This document shows, piece after piece, positions 44,878-53,775 of a DNA stretch of 64,000 nucleotides (positions are counted from its first letter, which is position 1; each line of letters starts with the position of its first letter). Both the position numbers and the translations under genes were made by a program. Under the pieces are notes generated by a model. It saw only the letters and a program-made list of their open reading frames with translations. It made no database searches and was not told the origin of the DNA. This DNA is from RHLJ01 sp965247355 (GTDB lineage Bacteria > Bacteroidota > Rhodothermia > Balneolales > Balneolaceae), in NCBI GenBank assembly GCA_965247355.1, contig OZ252011.1:2418001-2482000 (forward strand), in the 5' to 3' direction.

Positions 44878-45651
44878 ATGTGCCTGATTACTTTTGCTTA
44901 CAACGCTCATCCAAAATACCAATTAATTTTGGCAGCCAACCGAGATGAGTTTTATGAACGCCCAACCCGAAAGGCACAATTTTGGGAGAAAGAAAGCTAT
45001 CCAAATTTACTGGCAGGGAAAGATCTGGAGGCAGGTGGTACCTGGATGGGCGCTCATACATCTGGCAGATGGGGAGCTTTAACAAATTACAGAGATCCTT
45101 CATGGATAAAAAAAAATCCACCAAGCAGAGGAGCACTCGTTCTCGATTTCTTAAAGAGTGATGAACAGGCACAAGAACATCTCGAAGAACGAAGAGCGAA
45201 GGCTGTCGATTACAATGGCTTCAACCTTCTTTTAGGAGATAAGAATGGGCTATTTCACTATTCGAATGTAACAGATCAGATTACAGAACTTGAATCCGGA
45301 ATTCATGGAGTAAGCAATGCACTTCTTGATACCCCATGGCCGAAACTGGATCAGGCAAAAAGTGAATTAGAAGCAGCTATTCAAAAAGATAAAATTGAAT
45401 TTGAACAACTATTTCAATTGTTAAAAAATGAAGAGAAGCCACCGGAAGATCAACTGCCCGATACTGGAATACCCATGGAATGGGAGAAAGCAGTTTCTTC
45501 AGTATTCATTAAAACTGAGACCTATGGCACCCGCTGTTCTACGCTTTTGTTAATCGAACATAATGACCATGCTACTTTTGTTGAACGCAGATATAATCCC
45601 AAAACTTCTGAGATTATTGAAGAGAATGCTTTTAAACTGGTTTTTAGTTAA
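44878..45651 (+). CDS. NRDE (TANGO2-like) family protein
   Basis: From the ATG at 44878 the protein has 257 residues and begins MCLITFAYNAHP, where the N-terminal Cys is conserved in this family. The name-giving NRDE motif is in LAANRDEFYERPT. A TTG 12 bases earlier is possible but would bury the Cys. NRDE proteins have an Ntn-hydrolase-like fold, and the animal homologue TANGO2 affects lipid and haem metabolism. Bacterial function unknown. Confidence 0.9.
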   Translation: MCLITFAYNAHPKYQLILAANRDEFYERPTRKAQFWEKESYPNLLAGKDLEAGGTWMGAHTSGRWGALTNYRDPSWIKKNPPSRGALVLDFLKSDEQAQEHLEERRAKAVDYNGFNLLLGDKNGLFHYSNVTDQITELESGIHGVSNALLDTPWPKLDQAKSELEAAIQKDKIEFEQLFQLLKNEEKPPEDQLPDTGIPMEWEKAVSSVFIKTETYGTRCSTLLLIEHNDHATFVERRYNPKTSEIIEENAFKLVFS

Positions 45652-45702
45652 AAAAGAGCGTTTATTCTTTCCGTTTATTATTCCTAATTAGCGATTCCTT
45701 TA

Positions 45703-47160
45703 ATGACTTATAAATTCAAAAAACCTACTTTATTACAAGCATTTATTCCCATTGTTTTCCTCATAATTGCCCTTTTTATAAACGTAAGGATTTTCGGTGA
45801 CGCCTCACTTGATGGCTCAAATCAAATCATTCTGATGTTATCGGCGGGAGTTGCATCTTTAGTGGCTTTACGATTAGGAATAAACTGGAAGCAAATCAGA
45901 CAAGGTATCGTGGATAGCATTAGTTCTGCAATGTCGTCTATGATTATTCTATTGTTAATTGGTACCCTCGCCGGAACCTGGTTGCTCAGTGGAATTGTAC
46001 CTGCTATGATTTATTACGGCCTTCAAATCCTGAACCCTACCATTTTCTTATTCGCTGCCTGTATTGTTTGTGCCATTGTTTCTGTTGCAACAGGGTCGTC
46101 CTGGACTACCTCCGCTACTGTTGGTATTGCCCTGGTTGGAATTGGTAAGGCCCTTGGGCTTCCTGTAGGTATGATTGCAGGCGCCATTATATCCGGAGCT
46201 TATTTTGGAGATAAGCTTTCGCCACTTTCTGATACTACCAATCTTGCCCCTGCAATGGCTGGAACTGATTTATTTACTCATATCCGGTATATGCTTTACA
46301 CTACCGTGCCTTCTATTTCTATTTCTTTGGTACTCTTTTTGATTCTTGGATTTATGTACGGTGGCAATACAGAAATTTCAGATACTCAGGTTATCCTGGA
46401 TGCCATTGACAGTAAGTATAACATCAATTTCCTCCTGTTTGTGGTACCTGTGATTATGGTGATCTTAATCACCAAAAAAATGCCTGCTATTCCGGCGATT
46501 ACGATTGGCGGTTTACTTGGAGCAATATTTGCATTGATTTTCCAGCCATCACTTGTTCAGGAAGTAGCCCAGTTTGGTGATACTACCCTGGAAAAAGGCT
46601 TCGTTGGAATTATGACTTCCATGTATGGTGATATTAGCATCACAACTGGCAATGCTACTGTAGATGATCTCCTGACCTCAGGAGGGATGTACGGCATGCT
46701 TGGAACTGTATGGCTTATCCTTTCTGCTATGATTTTTGGTGGAGTAATGGAACGCAGTGGCATGTTAAAGCGAATCGCTGAAGGGGTTATCTCGGGAATT
46801 AATTCTGCGGGTTCATTGGTAGCTACCACTGCCGGAACTTGTATTTTCTTTAATGTGACGGCTTCCGATCAGTATCTTGCAATTGTAGTTCCGGGTCGTA
46901 TGTATGCGGATATTTACAAAGACAAAGGCCTTGCCCCTGAAAACCTAAGTAGAACTCTGGAAGACTCAGGAACTGTAACTTCAGCACTGATTCCCTGGAA
47001 TACCTGTGGAGCCTTCCATTCTAATGTGCTTGGAGTAAGCACCTTTGCCTATTTTCCTTTTGCCTTCTTCAATCTTATAAGCCCATTTATGACAGTCATA
47101 TTTGCTATCTTTAAGATCAAGTTCAGAATGCTCAAAGATGCTCAGGGAGAAGGGGTTTAA
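45703..47160 (+). CDS. nhaC: NhaC family Na+/H+ antiporter
   Basis: The 485-residue membrane protein has about twelve membrane segments. Motifs such as VATGSSWTTSATVGIALVG, GDKLSPLSDTTNLAPAMAG and late ALIPWNTCGAFHSNVLGV are typical of NhaC. It exchanges sodium for protons and helps with salt and pH, which fits a marine or saline habitat. Some relatives exchange other ions or malate and lactate, so the substrate is by family only. Confidence 0.9.
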   Translation: MTYKFKKPTLLQAFIPIVFLIIALFINVRIFGDASLDGSNQIILMLSAGVASLVALRLGINWKQIRQGIVDSISSAMSSMIILLLIGTLAGTWLLSGIVPAMIYYGLQILNPTIFLFAACIVCAIVSVATGSSWTTSATVGIALVGIGKALGLPVGMIAGAIISGAYFGDKLSPLSDTTNLAPAMAGTDLFTHIRYMLYTTVPSISISLVLFLILGFMYGGNTEISDTQVILDAIDSKYNINFLLFVVPVIMVILITKKMPAIPAITIGGLLGAIFALIFQPSLVQEVAQFGDTTLEKGFVGIMTSMYGDISITTGNATVDDLLTSGGMYGMLGTVWLILSAMIFGGVMERSGMLKRIAEGVISGINSAGSLVATTAGTCIFFNVTASDQYLAIVVPGRMYADIYKDKGLAPENLSRTLEDSGTVTSALIPWNTCGAFHSNVLGVSTFAYFPFAFFNLISPFMTVIFAIFKIKFRMLKDAQGEGV

Positions 47161-47209
47161 TTGGAACCTTATACCTTATGATTTCTCACGAAGTGATAAA
47201 TGACAGATA

Positions 47210-48592
47210 TCAATAATTCTTATAGATAAACCAGAGGACTTCGTCCATCTGTGCCTGAACCTGACGGGTAGGAATTACATAGTTATTGTTCATAAAACTG
47301 AAGATCAACTTCTTACCGGATTCTGTTACAACATATCCACTGAGGCAGTGATTGTTACTCAGAGTCCCGGTTTTAGCAAACACTTAAGGGCTGCCACCTT
47401 CTTTGTGAGCATATAATCGTCGGATGGTTCCTTGCTTCCCACCCTGAGGGAGTGCATCAAAAAGTTGGGCATCATTATCCACCACATCATCGAGTTTATC
47501 GAGTAAGGCCACAATGCTTCTCGGAGTGAATAGATTATAACGGGATAATCCGGAGCCATCTCTCCAATTGGGTTCATCCGGTAAATCGCTCAGATAAGCA
47601 TTTGCAACATAATTGATTGCAGCTCTGGAATTTAATTTCATTCCTAATTCTGAAGCTACCATTAGCATAATTTGCTCCGCTGCATGATTATCGCTTGGAA
47701 GAAGCATGTATTTGAACAACGAATCAGACTCCATTCCATATACCGTTTCGTGATCCTCAGGAATATCGAAATCAGCTACATATTCTACTTGTTTTTTCAG
47801 AGTATCTGATAGCAGCTCAACAAGAAAGTCAGGTGTGTAGTGAAATGGTTTATCCGTTTCGTACCTGGAAGTATCAGAGGTATATGCGTATTCAAATTGA
47901 TTACCAACACGCTCTCTTTCCAAAATTAGCCTACCTTCTTCACTTTCACCCTGCTCTTTCAGGTAGTTATTAAAAATCTTCGGGCTGATCAGATACTCAC
48001 CATCTTTTTTAGCTATTCTATACTCCTCAATGTGTTCAATGGTAACCCTGGCTACATTCCCGTAAATCGGGAACGGACTTTTTTCTGCAGAATAGTACGA
48101 GTTATAATCTGCCCACGACCATCCGGGACCAAGATTTTCATCATCGAAATTAGAATCTGTGAAGTACAGGTTTCCATCAAAATTTAATAACAAATCATAT
48201 GCTTCATGGGTACCGAAATCAGGATGGAGAAAAGAAGGATCACCTGTTCCCCAGAAAATGAGCGAATCCCCGGAAATGATATACTTGAGAGAAGGCACTG
48301 TATCTCCCAACACATTCAAACCGGCAAAATAGGTAAAGAGCTTAGTGTTTGAAGCCGGATTCATATACTTGGTTTCATTCACCGCGTAAATGGTGGAATC
48401 GCCATCCGGATCATATAACATGAAACCCGTTATAGTTTTCTGAAAAATATCAGACTCTTCAAAAATGGAAGCTATTGTCTTTTTTCTGGGTTCTTCCTGA
48501 AAATCTATCGGTGTTGAAGTAGATACCTCAGCTGTTTTACAGCCTGAAAATCCCACCAATATAATCCCCAAAATTAAAAGCCTGATACTCAT
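47210..48592 (-). pseudogene. dacB: PBP4-type D-Ala-D-Ala carboxypeptidase with in-frame stop
   Basis: The frame runs 460 codons from the ATG at 48592 to a TGA at 47212-47210 but carries one internal TAA at 47386-47384. Before it are a lipobox (FSGC, Cys18), Ser81-NT-Lys84 and the SDN motif. After it, still in frame, come VFAKTGTLSNNHCLSGYV and a normal C terminus. The KTG box is essential, so the 402-residue product would be inactive. TAA could derive from a Tyr codon by one change. A real mutation, a read-through event or a sequencing error are all possible. Confidence 0.85.
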
Positions 48593-48597
48593 AAATA

Positions 48598-50079
48598 CTA
48601 AGTTAGTTGTTCAAGTGCTGTATCTATTCGATTTATTGTTTCCTCTTTACCAAGTAGTTCAAGAGAAGTAAATAGATCGGGGCCGAATCCCTGCCCGGTT
48701 GTTGCAATTCGAACTGGCATCATCACTTTACCAAAACCTACTTCATTTTCAGAAACGGTTTCTTCAAGTGCAGATTTCAAATTCGCAGCCACAAAATCCT
48801 CTTCAGAAAGTGCTTCTATTTTGGTTTGATATGCCTTCACAAAACCGGCACTGTCATCTTTCCATTTTTTGAGTGCATTTTCATCATATTCTTCAGGGGC
48901 CTGATAAAAGAAGGCTCCCATCGAAACAAACTCATCTACTTTAGAGACCCGATCATGCAATAGCTCAATTACCGTTTTAAGGTAATCATCGTCAGAAACT
49001 TCAAAGCCTGCTTCCTGCATCAATACTTTTACTCGAAGTAATAAATCTTCTACAGAACTTTCCCGAATGTAATGCTCGTTGTACCACATCAGTTTTTTGT
49101 GATTGAAAACTGCTCCCCCTTTACTAACACGATCAAGTGTAAATAACTCACAAAGCTCTTCCATGGTATGAATTTCGGAATCATCACCCGGACTCCATCC
49201 CAAATACGCTAGAAAGTTTATCAATGCTTCAGGTTCGTAATTACCTGTGATATAATCCTTGGTATTAATTGGGATCCCTTCACTTTCTGCTTTACGCTTA
49301 GAAAGCTTCCCTCCACTCGGGCTCATAATCAACGGCAGATGTGCCATAGTTGGTGGCTCCCATCCAAAAGCTTTATACAATAGCATATGCTTTGGCGCCG
49401 AACTCAACCATTCTTCACCTCGGATTACATGTGTGATTCCCATGGTGTGATCATCCACTACATTTGCCAGGTGATAGGTTGGCATTCCATCTGATTTCAT
49501 TAAAACCTGATCATCTAATCCAGCTGTTTCAAAAGAAACTATTCCTCGGACTAAGTCCTCAAACTTTACGGTTTCTCGTCGGGGCACTTTCAATCGGATC
49601 ACATATTCATCTCCTGCTGCCAACCTTTTCTCCACTTCATCCTGTGGAAGTGTAAGGCTATTCTTCATCGATTGGCGTGTGATAGAATCGTAACTAGGAG
49701 AAGGATTTCCGGACTTCTTGAGCCGCTCCCTCATCTCATCAATTTCCTCGGTGGTATCAAAGGCATAATATGCGTGGCCATCATCAACCAACTGCTTGGC
49801 GTATTTATGGTACATTTCCTTCCGCTCACTCTGGCGGTATGGCCCGACATCACCAGGCTTATGTGGACCTTCATCAATGGTCATTCCGGCCCATTCTAAA
49901 GAAGTGATAATGTCTTGTTCCGCTCCTTCCACATATCGGGTTTGATCCGTATCTTCAATACGAAGAACAAAGGTGCCGCCATGATGACGAGCAAACAAGT
50001 AGTTGTAAAGTGCGGTTCTAAGTCCGCCAATGTGCAAAAATCCGGTTGGTGAAGGTGCGAATCGTACGCGAACGCTCAT
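48598..50079 (-). CDS. gltX: Glutamyl-tRNA synthetase
   Basis: The 493-residue class I synthetase has the HIGH-type motif FAPSPTGFLHIGGLRT near residue 8 and the KMSKS-type KLSKRKAE near residue 267. It charges tRNA-Glu; in genomes lacking glutaminyl-tRNA synthetase it may also charge tRNA-Gln. It sits five bases downstream of nothing on its own strand and is followed closely by the broken PBP4 gene, which may share its transcript. Confidence 0.97.
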   Translation of the reverse strand: MSVRVRFAPSPTGFLHIGGLRTALYNYLFARHHGGTFVLRIEDTDQTRYVEGAEQDIITSLEWAGMTIDEGPHKPGDVGPYRQSERKEMYHKYAKQLVDDGHAYYAFDTTEEIDEMRERLKKSGNPSPSYDSITRQSMKNSLTLPQDEVEKRLAAGDEYVIRLKVPRRETVKFEDLVRGIVSFETAGLDDQVLMKSDGMPTYHLANVVDDHTMGITHVIRGEEWLSSAPKHMLLYKAFGWEPPTMAHLPLIMSPSGGKLSKRKAESEGIPINTKDYITGNYEPEALINFLAYLGWSPGDDSEIHTMEELCELFTLDRVSKGGAVFNHKKLMWYNEHYIRESSVEDLLLRVKVLMQEAGFEVSDDDYLKTVIELLHDRVSKVDEFVSMGAFFYQAPEEYDENALKKWKDDSAGFVKAYQTKIEALSEEDFVAANLKSALEETVSENEVGFGKVMMPVRIATTGQGFGPDLFTSLELLGKEETINRIDTALEQLT

Positions 50080-50169
50080 GTATGATCTATCTTTTAGTTT
50101 GAAAATTCAGAGCATTAAAGGTACGAAATTTTGATCAAGTCTTTTGGATGAACAAATTATAGATTTTGA

Positions 50170-50214
50170 ATTTTGAATGTTGAATTGGCTATGTTTCAAT
50201 TCAACATTCAAAAT
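50170..50214. repeat. Perfect 18-bp palindromic hairpin
   Basis: 50170-50187 pairs perfectly with 50197-50214 around a 9-base loop. It lies between divergent gltX and the WbqC-like gene and contains the first ATG of the latter. The arm words (TTGAATGTTGAATTG) resemble those of the palindrome at 30447-30498. It looks like a mobile-type intergenic palindrome rather than a coding start. Confidence 0.7.
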
Positions 50215-50893
50215 CCATAATTCACAATTGATTTTAGCGATTCTCACCCCACAATTTGCCCCTAACCTGTATGATCTGGCATCTATGCTGAAGGCAGACC
50301 GAGTTATTTTTCAGGATGTAGAGAAGTGGTCACGTAAGGGAAGAACGCACCGTGCTGAAATCAGGAATGAAGCCGGAACTCAATGGATCAACCTTCCCAT
50401 TCTTCAGGAAGATCGTAAGAAAGCAATTAAGGATGTCCGGCTGGATCACTCTCAACGTTGGTTCGAACCCTTCTGGAATGCCATTGCTCATAACTATCAA
50501 AATGCGACCTGGTTTGATTTCTATGAAGATGAGTTGAAATCAGACATCCAAAAAGTGAATGATTTTGAATATCTGCTGGATTTCAATCTTTATTTCTTAC
50601 AGCGGTTACTACAGTTTTTAGAATTGAATATTCAGTTTGAACTGGCAAGCAATGTGGAAGGCTACAACACTTTTCCGGATGAAACAGCATCAAACCTACG
50701 TGCCGAAATACTTTTTATTGAGCATAAATCAAAAAACTATCAACGCCAAAGTAAGCAAGCTAAGACTGCCTTATCTGAGCATCCTATTTACCCACAGCCA
50801 TATAGTGGGTTTGAGCCAAACTGCTCGGTTCTTGATTTATTATTAAACGAAGGTAGAGAGAGCTTCAGGATTATTGAAAAGCTTTCATCCTAA
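50177..50893 (+). CDS. WbqC-like family protein
   Basis: The frame gives 238 residues from an ATG inside an 18-bp hairpin. A TTG at 50228 would give 222 residues starting MILAILTPQFAPNLYDL, which looks closer to the family start (A.(L/H)P....). Later segments such as RTHRAEIRNEAGTQWINLPI fit WbqC-like proteins, which occur in polysaccharide loci. Function is not well known. I favour the TTG start. Confidence 0.75.
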   Translation: MLNWLCFNSTFKIHNSQLILAILTPQFAPNLYDLASMLKADRVIFQDVEKWSRKGRTHRAEIRNEAGTQWINLPILQEDRKKAIKDVRLDHSQRWFEPFWNAIAHNYQNATWFDFYEDELKSDIQKVNDFEYLLDFNLYFLQRLLQFLELNIQFELASNVEGYNTFPDETASNLRAEILFIEHKSKNYQRQSKQAKTALSEHPIYPQPYSGFEPNCSVLDLLLNEGRESFRIIEKLSS

Positions 50894-50916
50894 AGCATCA
50901 TTTACTATCATTGGAA

Positions 50917-51033
50917 ATGGAAAACACTACAGACGAAACCAACTGGAAGAAAATATACATCGATGTGTTTTGTTGGGGTATAGCTTGTGTACTGCTTTTT
51001 TGGTTATTCACTCATTACTTCAATCTACCTTAA
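50917..51033 (+). CDS. 38-residue membrane peptide before a sodium symporter
   Basis: An ATG at 50917 opens a frame of 38 codons ending TAA at 51031-51033. The product has a charged start (MENTTDETNWKK) and one membrane segment (about residues 13-33, with two Cys), ending HYFNLP. The symporter ATG is only three bases after the stop. A GGA-containing run precedes the ATG. Small single-span subunits occur with several sodium symporters, so this may be an accessory subunit. No family recognised. Confidence 0.6.
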   Translation: MENTTDETNWKKIYIDVFCWGIACVLLFWLFTHYFNLP

Positions 51034-51036
51034 GCT

Positions 51037-52770
51037 ATGCATTGGATAGATTGGATCGTACTTTTCGCTTTTCTTGCTTATACCGTTTGGGATGGAACAC
51101 GTCGTGGAAAAGACGCGCAGGATATTGAAGGATATTTACTGGCCGGACGAGGCATGCCCTGGTGGGCGGCCGGACTTTCTATTATGGCTACGCAGGCTTC
51201 CGCCATTACTTTTATTGGTACAACCGGAATCGCTTATGTAGAAGACATGCGATTTGTACAGGTGTATCTGGCTATACCCTTTGCAATGATTCTGATTTGT
51301 ATTTTCCTGGTGCCTTTCTTCAGCAAGATGAAAGCTTTTACAGCTTATGAAGTTCTTGAAGAACGATTCGGATTGAAAACACGACTTACCACAAGTGGGT
51401 TATTTTTGATTTCACGCGGACTTGCTCTTGGTGCTGTAATTGCTGCTCCTTCTTATGTGCTGGCGCTTCTGCTCGGACTCCCACTTTCCGCTACCATTGT
51501 TGTGATTGGATTGATCGCAACCGGATATACCATGGTAGGTGGTGTGGCTGGAGTAATTACTACAGATGTGAAGCAAATGGCGGTAATGATGTTCGGACTG
51601 ATTTTCTGCTTCTTTATCATCCTGTTTAACATGCCCGAAGAGGTTAGTTTTGGAGATGCGCTTTATCTGGCCGGTTCTCTGGATAAATTAACAGCCCTTG
51701 ATCTTAATTTTGATCTTAGTGAGAAGTACAATGTTTGGAGTGGAGTATTTGCTGCGCTCTTTTTGATGCTTTCTTATTTCGGAACCGATCAGACGCAGGT
51801 TCAGCGCTATTTAACTACATCATCTGTAAAGGAAGCACGAAAATCATTGCTGATGACGGCATACGCTAAAGTCCCCATGCAGTTCTTTATTTTACTTCTT
51901 GGGGTGATGATGTATGTCTTTTTCATTTTTAACGATGCCCCTATTTCTTTCCGTGCAACTGAGCCTGTTGCTGTAACGGAAGAACAAATTTCCAGAGAAC
52001 AACTTATTGACCAACAATACAATGAAGCCAGAGAAAACCGACAGGCACTGGCACTTAAGGCCGCTAAAAACCGGGATATTGTTTCTCAACAAGCATTTTT
52101 AGAAGCTGATGCTGACCTCAATAAAGCCAGACAAGAAGAACTGTCATTACAAGCTGAAATTAGACAAGCCGATGTAAACGACACCAACTATATCTTCCCT
52201 TATTTCATCCTCAAATATATCCCTGTTGGTATAGTTGGATTGATTATAGCAGGGATTTTTGCAGCCGCAATGAGTTCCATTGATAGTGAACTGAATGCTC
52301 TTACCACCGTTTCTATTGTGGACTGGTATCAACGACTGGACCCTAGTGAACATGGAGAAATGCATTACCTGAAATCATCCCGAAGAGTAACTGCGCTTTG
52401 GGGAGTCATTGCCACCGTCTCGGCCTTAGCTTTAGGGGAAACCCAATCTATTATTGAGTTGATTAATCAGATTGGAAGTTATTTCTATGGCTCGATTCTG
52501 GGAGTGTTCATCCTTCTGCTTTGGGTTAAAAAAGCCAACGGAACCGGAGCACTTACCGGACTACTATCCGGAATGCTGGCGGTATTTACTTTCGACCGGC
52601 TCTTCTATTCTGAAAGCCTTGGAGACTACTCCTTCTTCCTGCCATGGACTCAGGTTCCGGAAACCTATTCCAAAGCCATCGAATTCTTGTGGCTCAATCC
52701 GTTGGGCGCTTTTGTGGTAGTAGCTGTTGGAATTGTTGTGAGTGTGTCTTTCCCCAAACCCAGTAAGTAA
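51037..52770 (+). CDS. Sodium:solute symporter (SSS family)
   Basis: The 577-residue protein has about thirteen membrane segments of the SSS fold, with GRGMPWWAAGLSIMATQASAI-type start and TDQTQVQRYL and AAAMSSIDSELNALTT motifs. An insert of about 70 residues (about 300-375) is charged and predicted coiled coil, between two membrane segments; it is not usual for the family. Substrate not clear; relatives carry sugars, pantothenate or proline. It starts three bases after a tiny membrane ORF. Confidence 0.88.
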   Translation: MHWIDWIVLFAFLAYTVWDGTRRGKDAQDIEGYLLAGRGMPWWAAGLSIMATQASAITFIGTTGIAYVEDMRFVQVYLAIPFAMILICIFLVPFFSKMKAFTAYEVLEERFGLKTRLTTSGLFLISRGLALGAVIAAPSYVLALLLGLPLSATIVVIGLIATGYTMVGGVAGVITTDVKQMAVMMFGLIFCFFIILFNMPEEVSFGDALYLAGSLDKLTALDLNFDLSEKYNVWSGVFAALFLMLSYFGTDQTQVQRYLTTSSVKEARKSLLMTAYAKVPMQFFILLLGVMMYVFFIFNDAPISFRATEPVAVTEEQISREQLIDQQYNEARENRQALALKAAKNRDIVSQQAFLEADADLNKARQEELSLQAEIRQADVNDTNYIFPYFILKYIPVGIVGLIIAGIFAAAMSSIDSELNALTTVSIVDWYQRLDPSEHGEMHYLKSSRRVTALWGVIATVSALALGETQSIIELINQIGSYFYGSILGVFILLLWVKKANGTGALTGLLSGMLAVFTFDRLFYSESLGDYSFFLPWTQVPETYSKAIEFLWLNPLGAFVVVAVGIVVSVSFPKPSK

Positions 52771-52804
52771 TCCCGTTTAAAAAACTGGTTGTAATACTAA
52801 AAAT

Positions 52805-53602
52805 ATGAGTCGAGCTATAAAAGCACATCACCAAAGAGCCATAGATAAGCTAACCAAAGAGTACCAAAATGATGCTCGTTTTCCTGCTTTGATTATTGGA
52901 GGATCTGTAGCAAAACAATGTGCCAGGGAAGATTCTGATGTCGATTTTATGATTATTGCTTCTGATGAAGAGTATAAAAAGAGAGAACAAAACAGAGATC
53001 TATTTATTAATAGAACTGATCTTTGTGATTATCCAGGTGGTTATGTGGACGGTAAGATCATTGATATGAATTATTTGAAAGAAGTTGCTGAAAAAGGAAA
53101 TGAACCCTCCAGAGCTGCTTTTGATGGCGCCTTTATCGCTTATTCCCGTATAGAAAAGCTGGATAACATCCTTAACAAGATTAATGTTTATCCTGATGAA
53201 GGCCATGAAGATCGTGTAAAGTCTTTCTATTGTATGGCTTTCATTCAGAATTGGTTGATGGGTGAAGCAAGTCGGCATGGAAACTTGTATACACAAACTC
53301 GGGCAGCTTCCCAGCTTGCTTTATTTGCAGGCCGTCTTATCCTGGCTCATAATAGAATCCTCTTTCCATATCACAAGTGGCTTATGCATTATCTGGAAAA
53401 GTGCCCTGCTAAACCATCAGGTTTTATAGATAATATTGAAACAGTACTAAAAGCTCCTAATTCAAAGAATTCGAATCACTTGTTTCAAAGCCTTAAGGAT
53501 TTTAATGATTGGGGAATTTCTGATCTTGAAGCTTATACCTGGTTTATGGCAGAAGTCGAATGGAGCTGGAGAAAAGGAAACACACACCTTGAGGACTTAT
53601 AG
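52805..53602 (+). CDS. Nucleotidyltransferase-fold protein
   Basis: The 265-residue protein has the pol-beta-type motif Gly32-Gly33-Ser34 and D45-x-D47 (REDSDVDFMI), which binds two metals. A helical domain follows. The family is broad, covering antibiotic adenylyltransferases, tRNA-type and toxin-antitoxin MNT proteins. No partner toxin or HEPN gene is adjacent, so a defence role is not supported. Function open. Confidence 0.8.
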   Translation: MSRAIKAHHQRAIDKLTKEYQNDARFPALIIGGSVAKQCAREDSDVDFMIIASDEEYKKREQNRDLFINRTDLCDYPGGYVDGKIIDMNYLKEVAEKGNEPSRAAFDGAFIAYSRIEKLDNILNKINVYPDEGHEDRVKSFYCMAFIQNWLMGEASRHGNLYTQTRAASQLALFAGRLILAHNRILFPYHKWLMHYLEKCPAKPSGFIDNIETVLKAPNSKNSNHLFQSLKDFNDWGISDLEAYTWFMAEVEWSWRKGNTHLEDL

Positions 53603-53775
53603 AAGAATCTACACTCTTCTTTACCTTCTACATATTGTGCTTTTGACAGTTATAATGTTGAAAATAAATATTAATGGCATTTATTCTTGTTTGCTTGTGT
53701 AACTAATTCTTCATCAAAGCGTGTATATCCCGAGGCGTAAGTCTTCCTAACCAACCGAAAAGACGCTTTTTACTT

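Noticed and set aside
52805..53602. Toxin-antitoxin reading of the nucleotidyltransferase
   Set aside because: No HEPN partner or other toxin gene is adjacent, and the protein is larger than MNT antitoxins.
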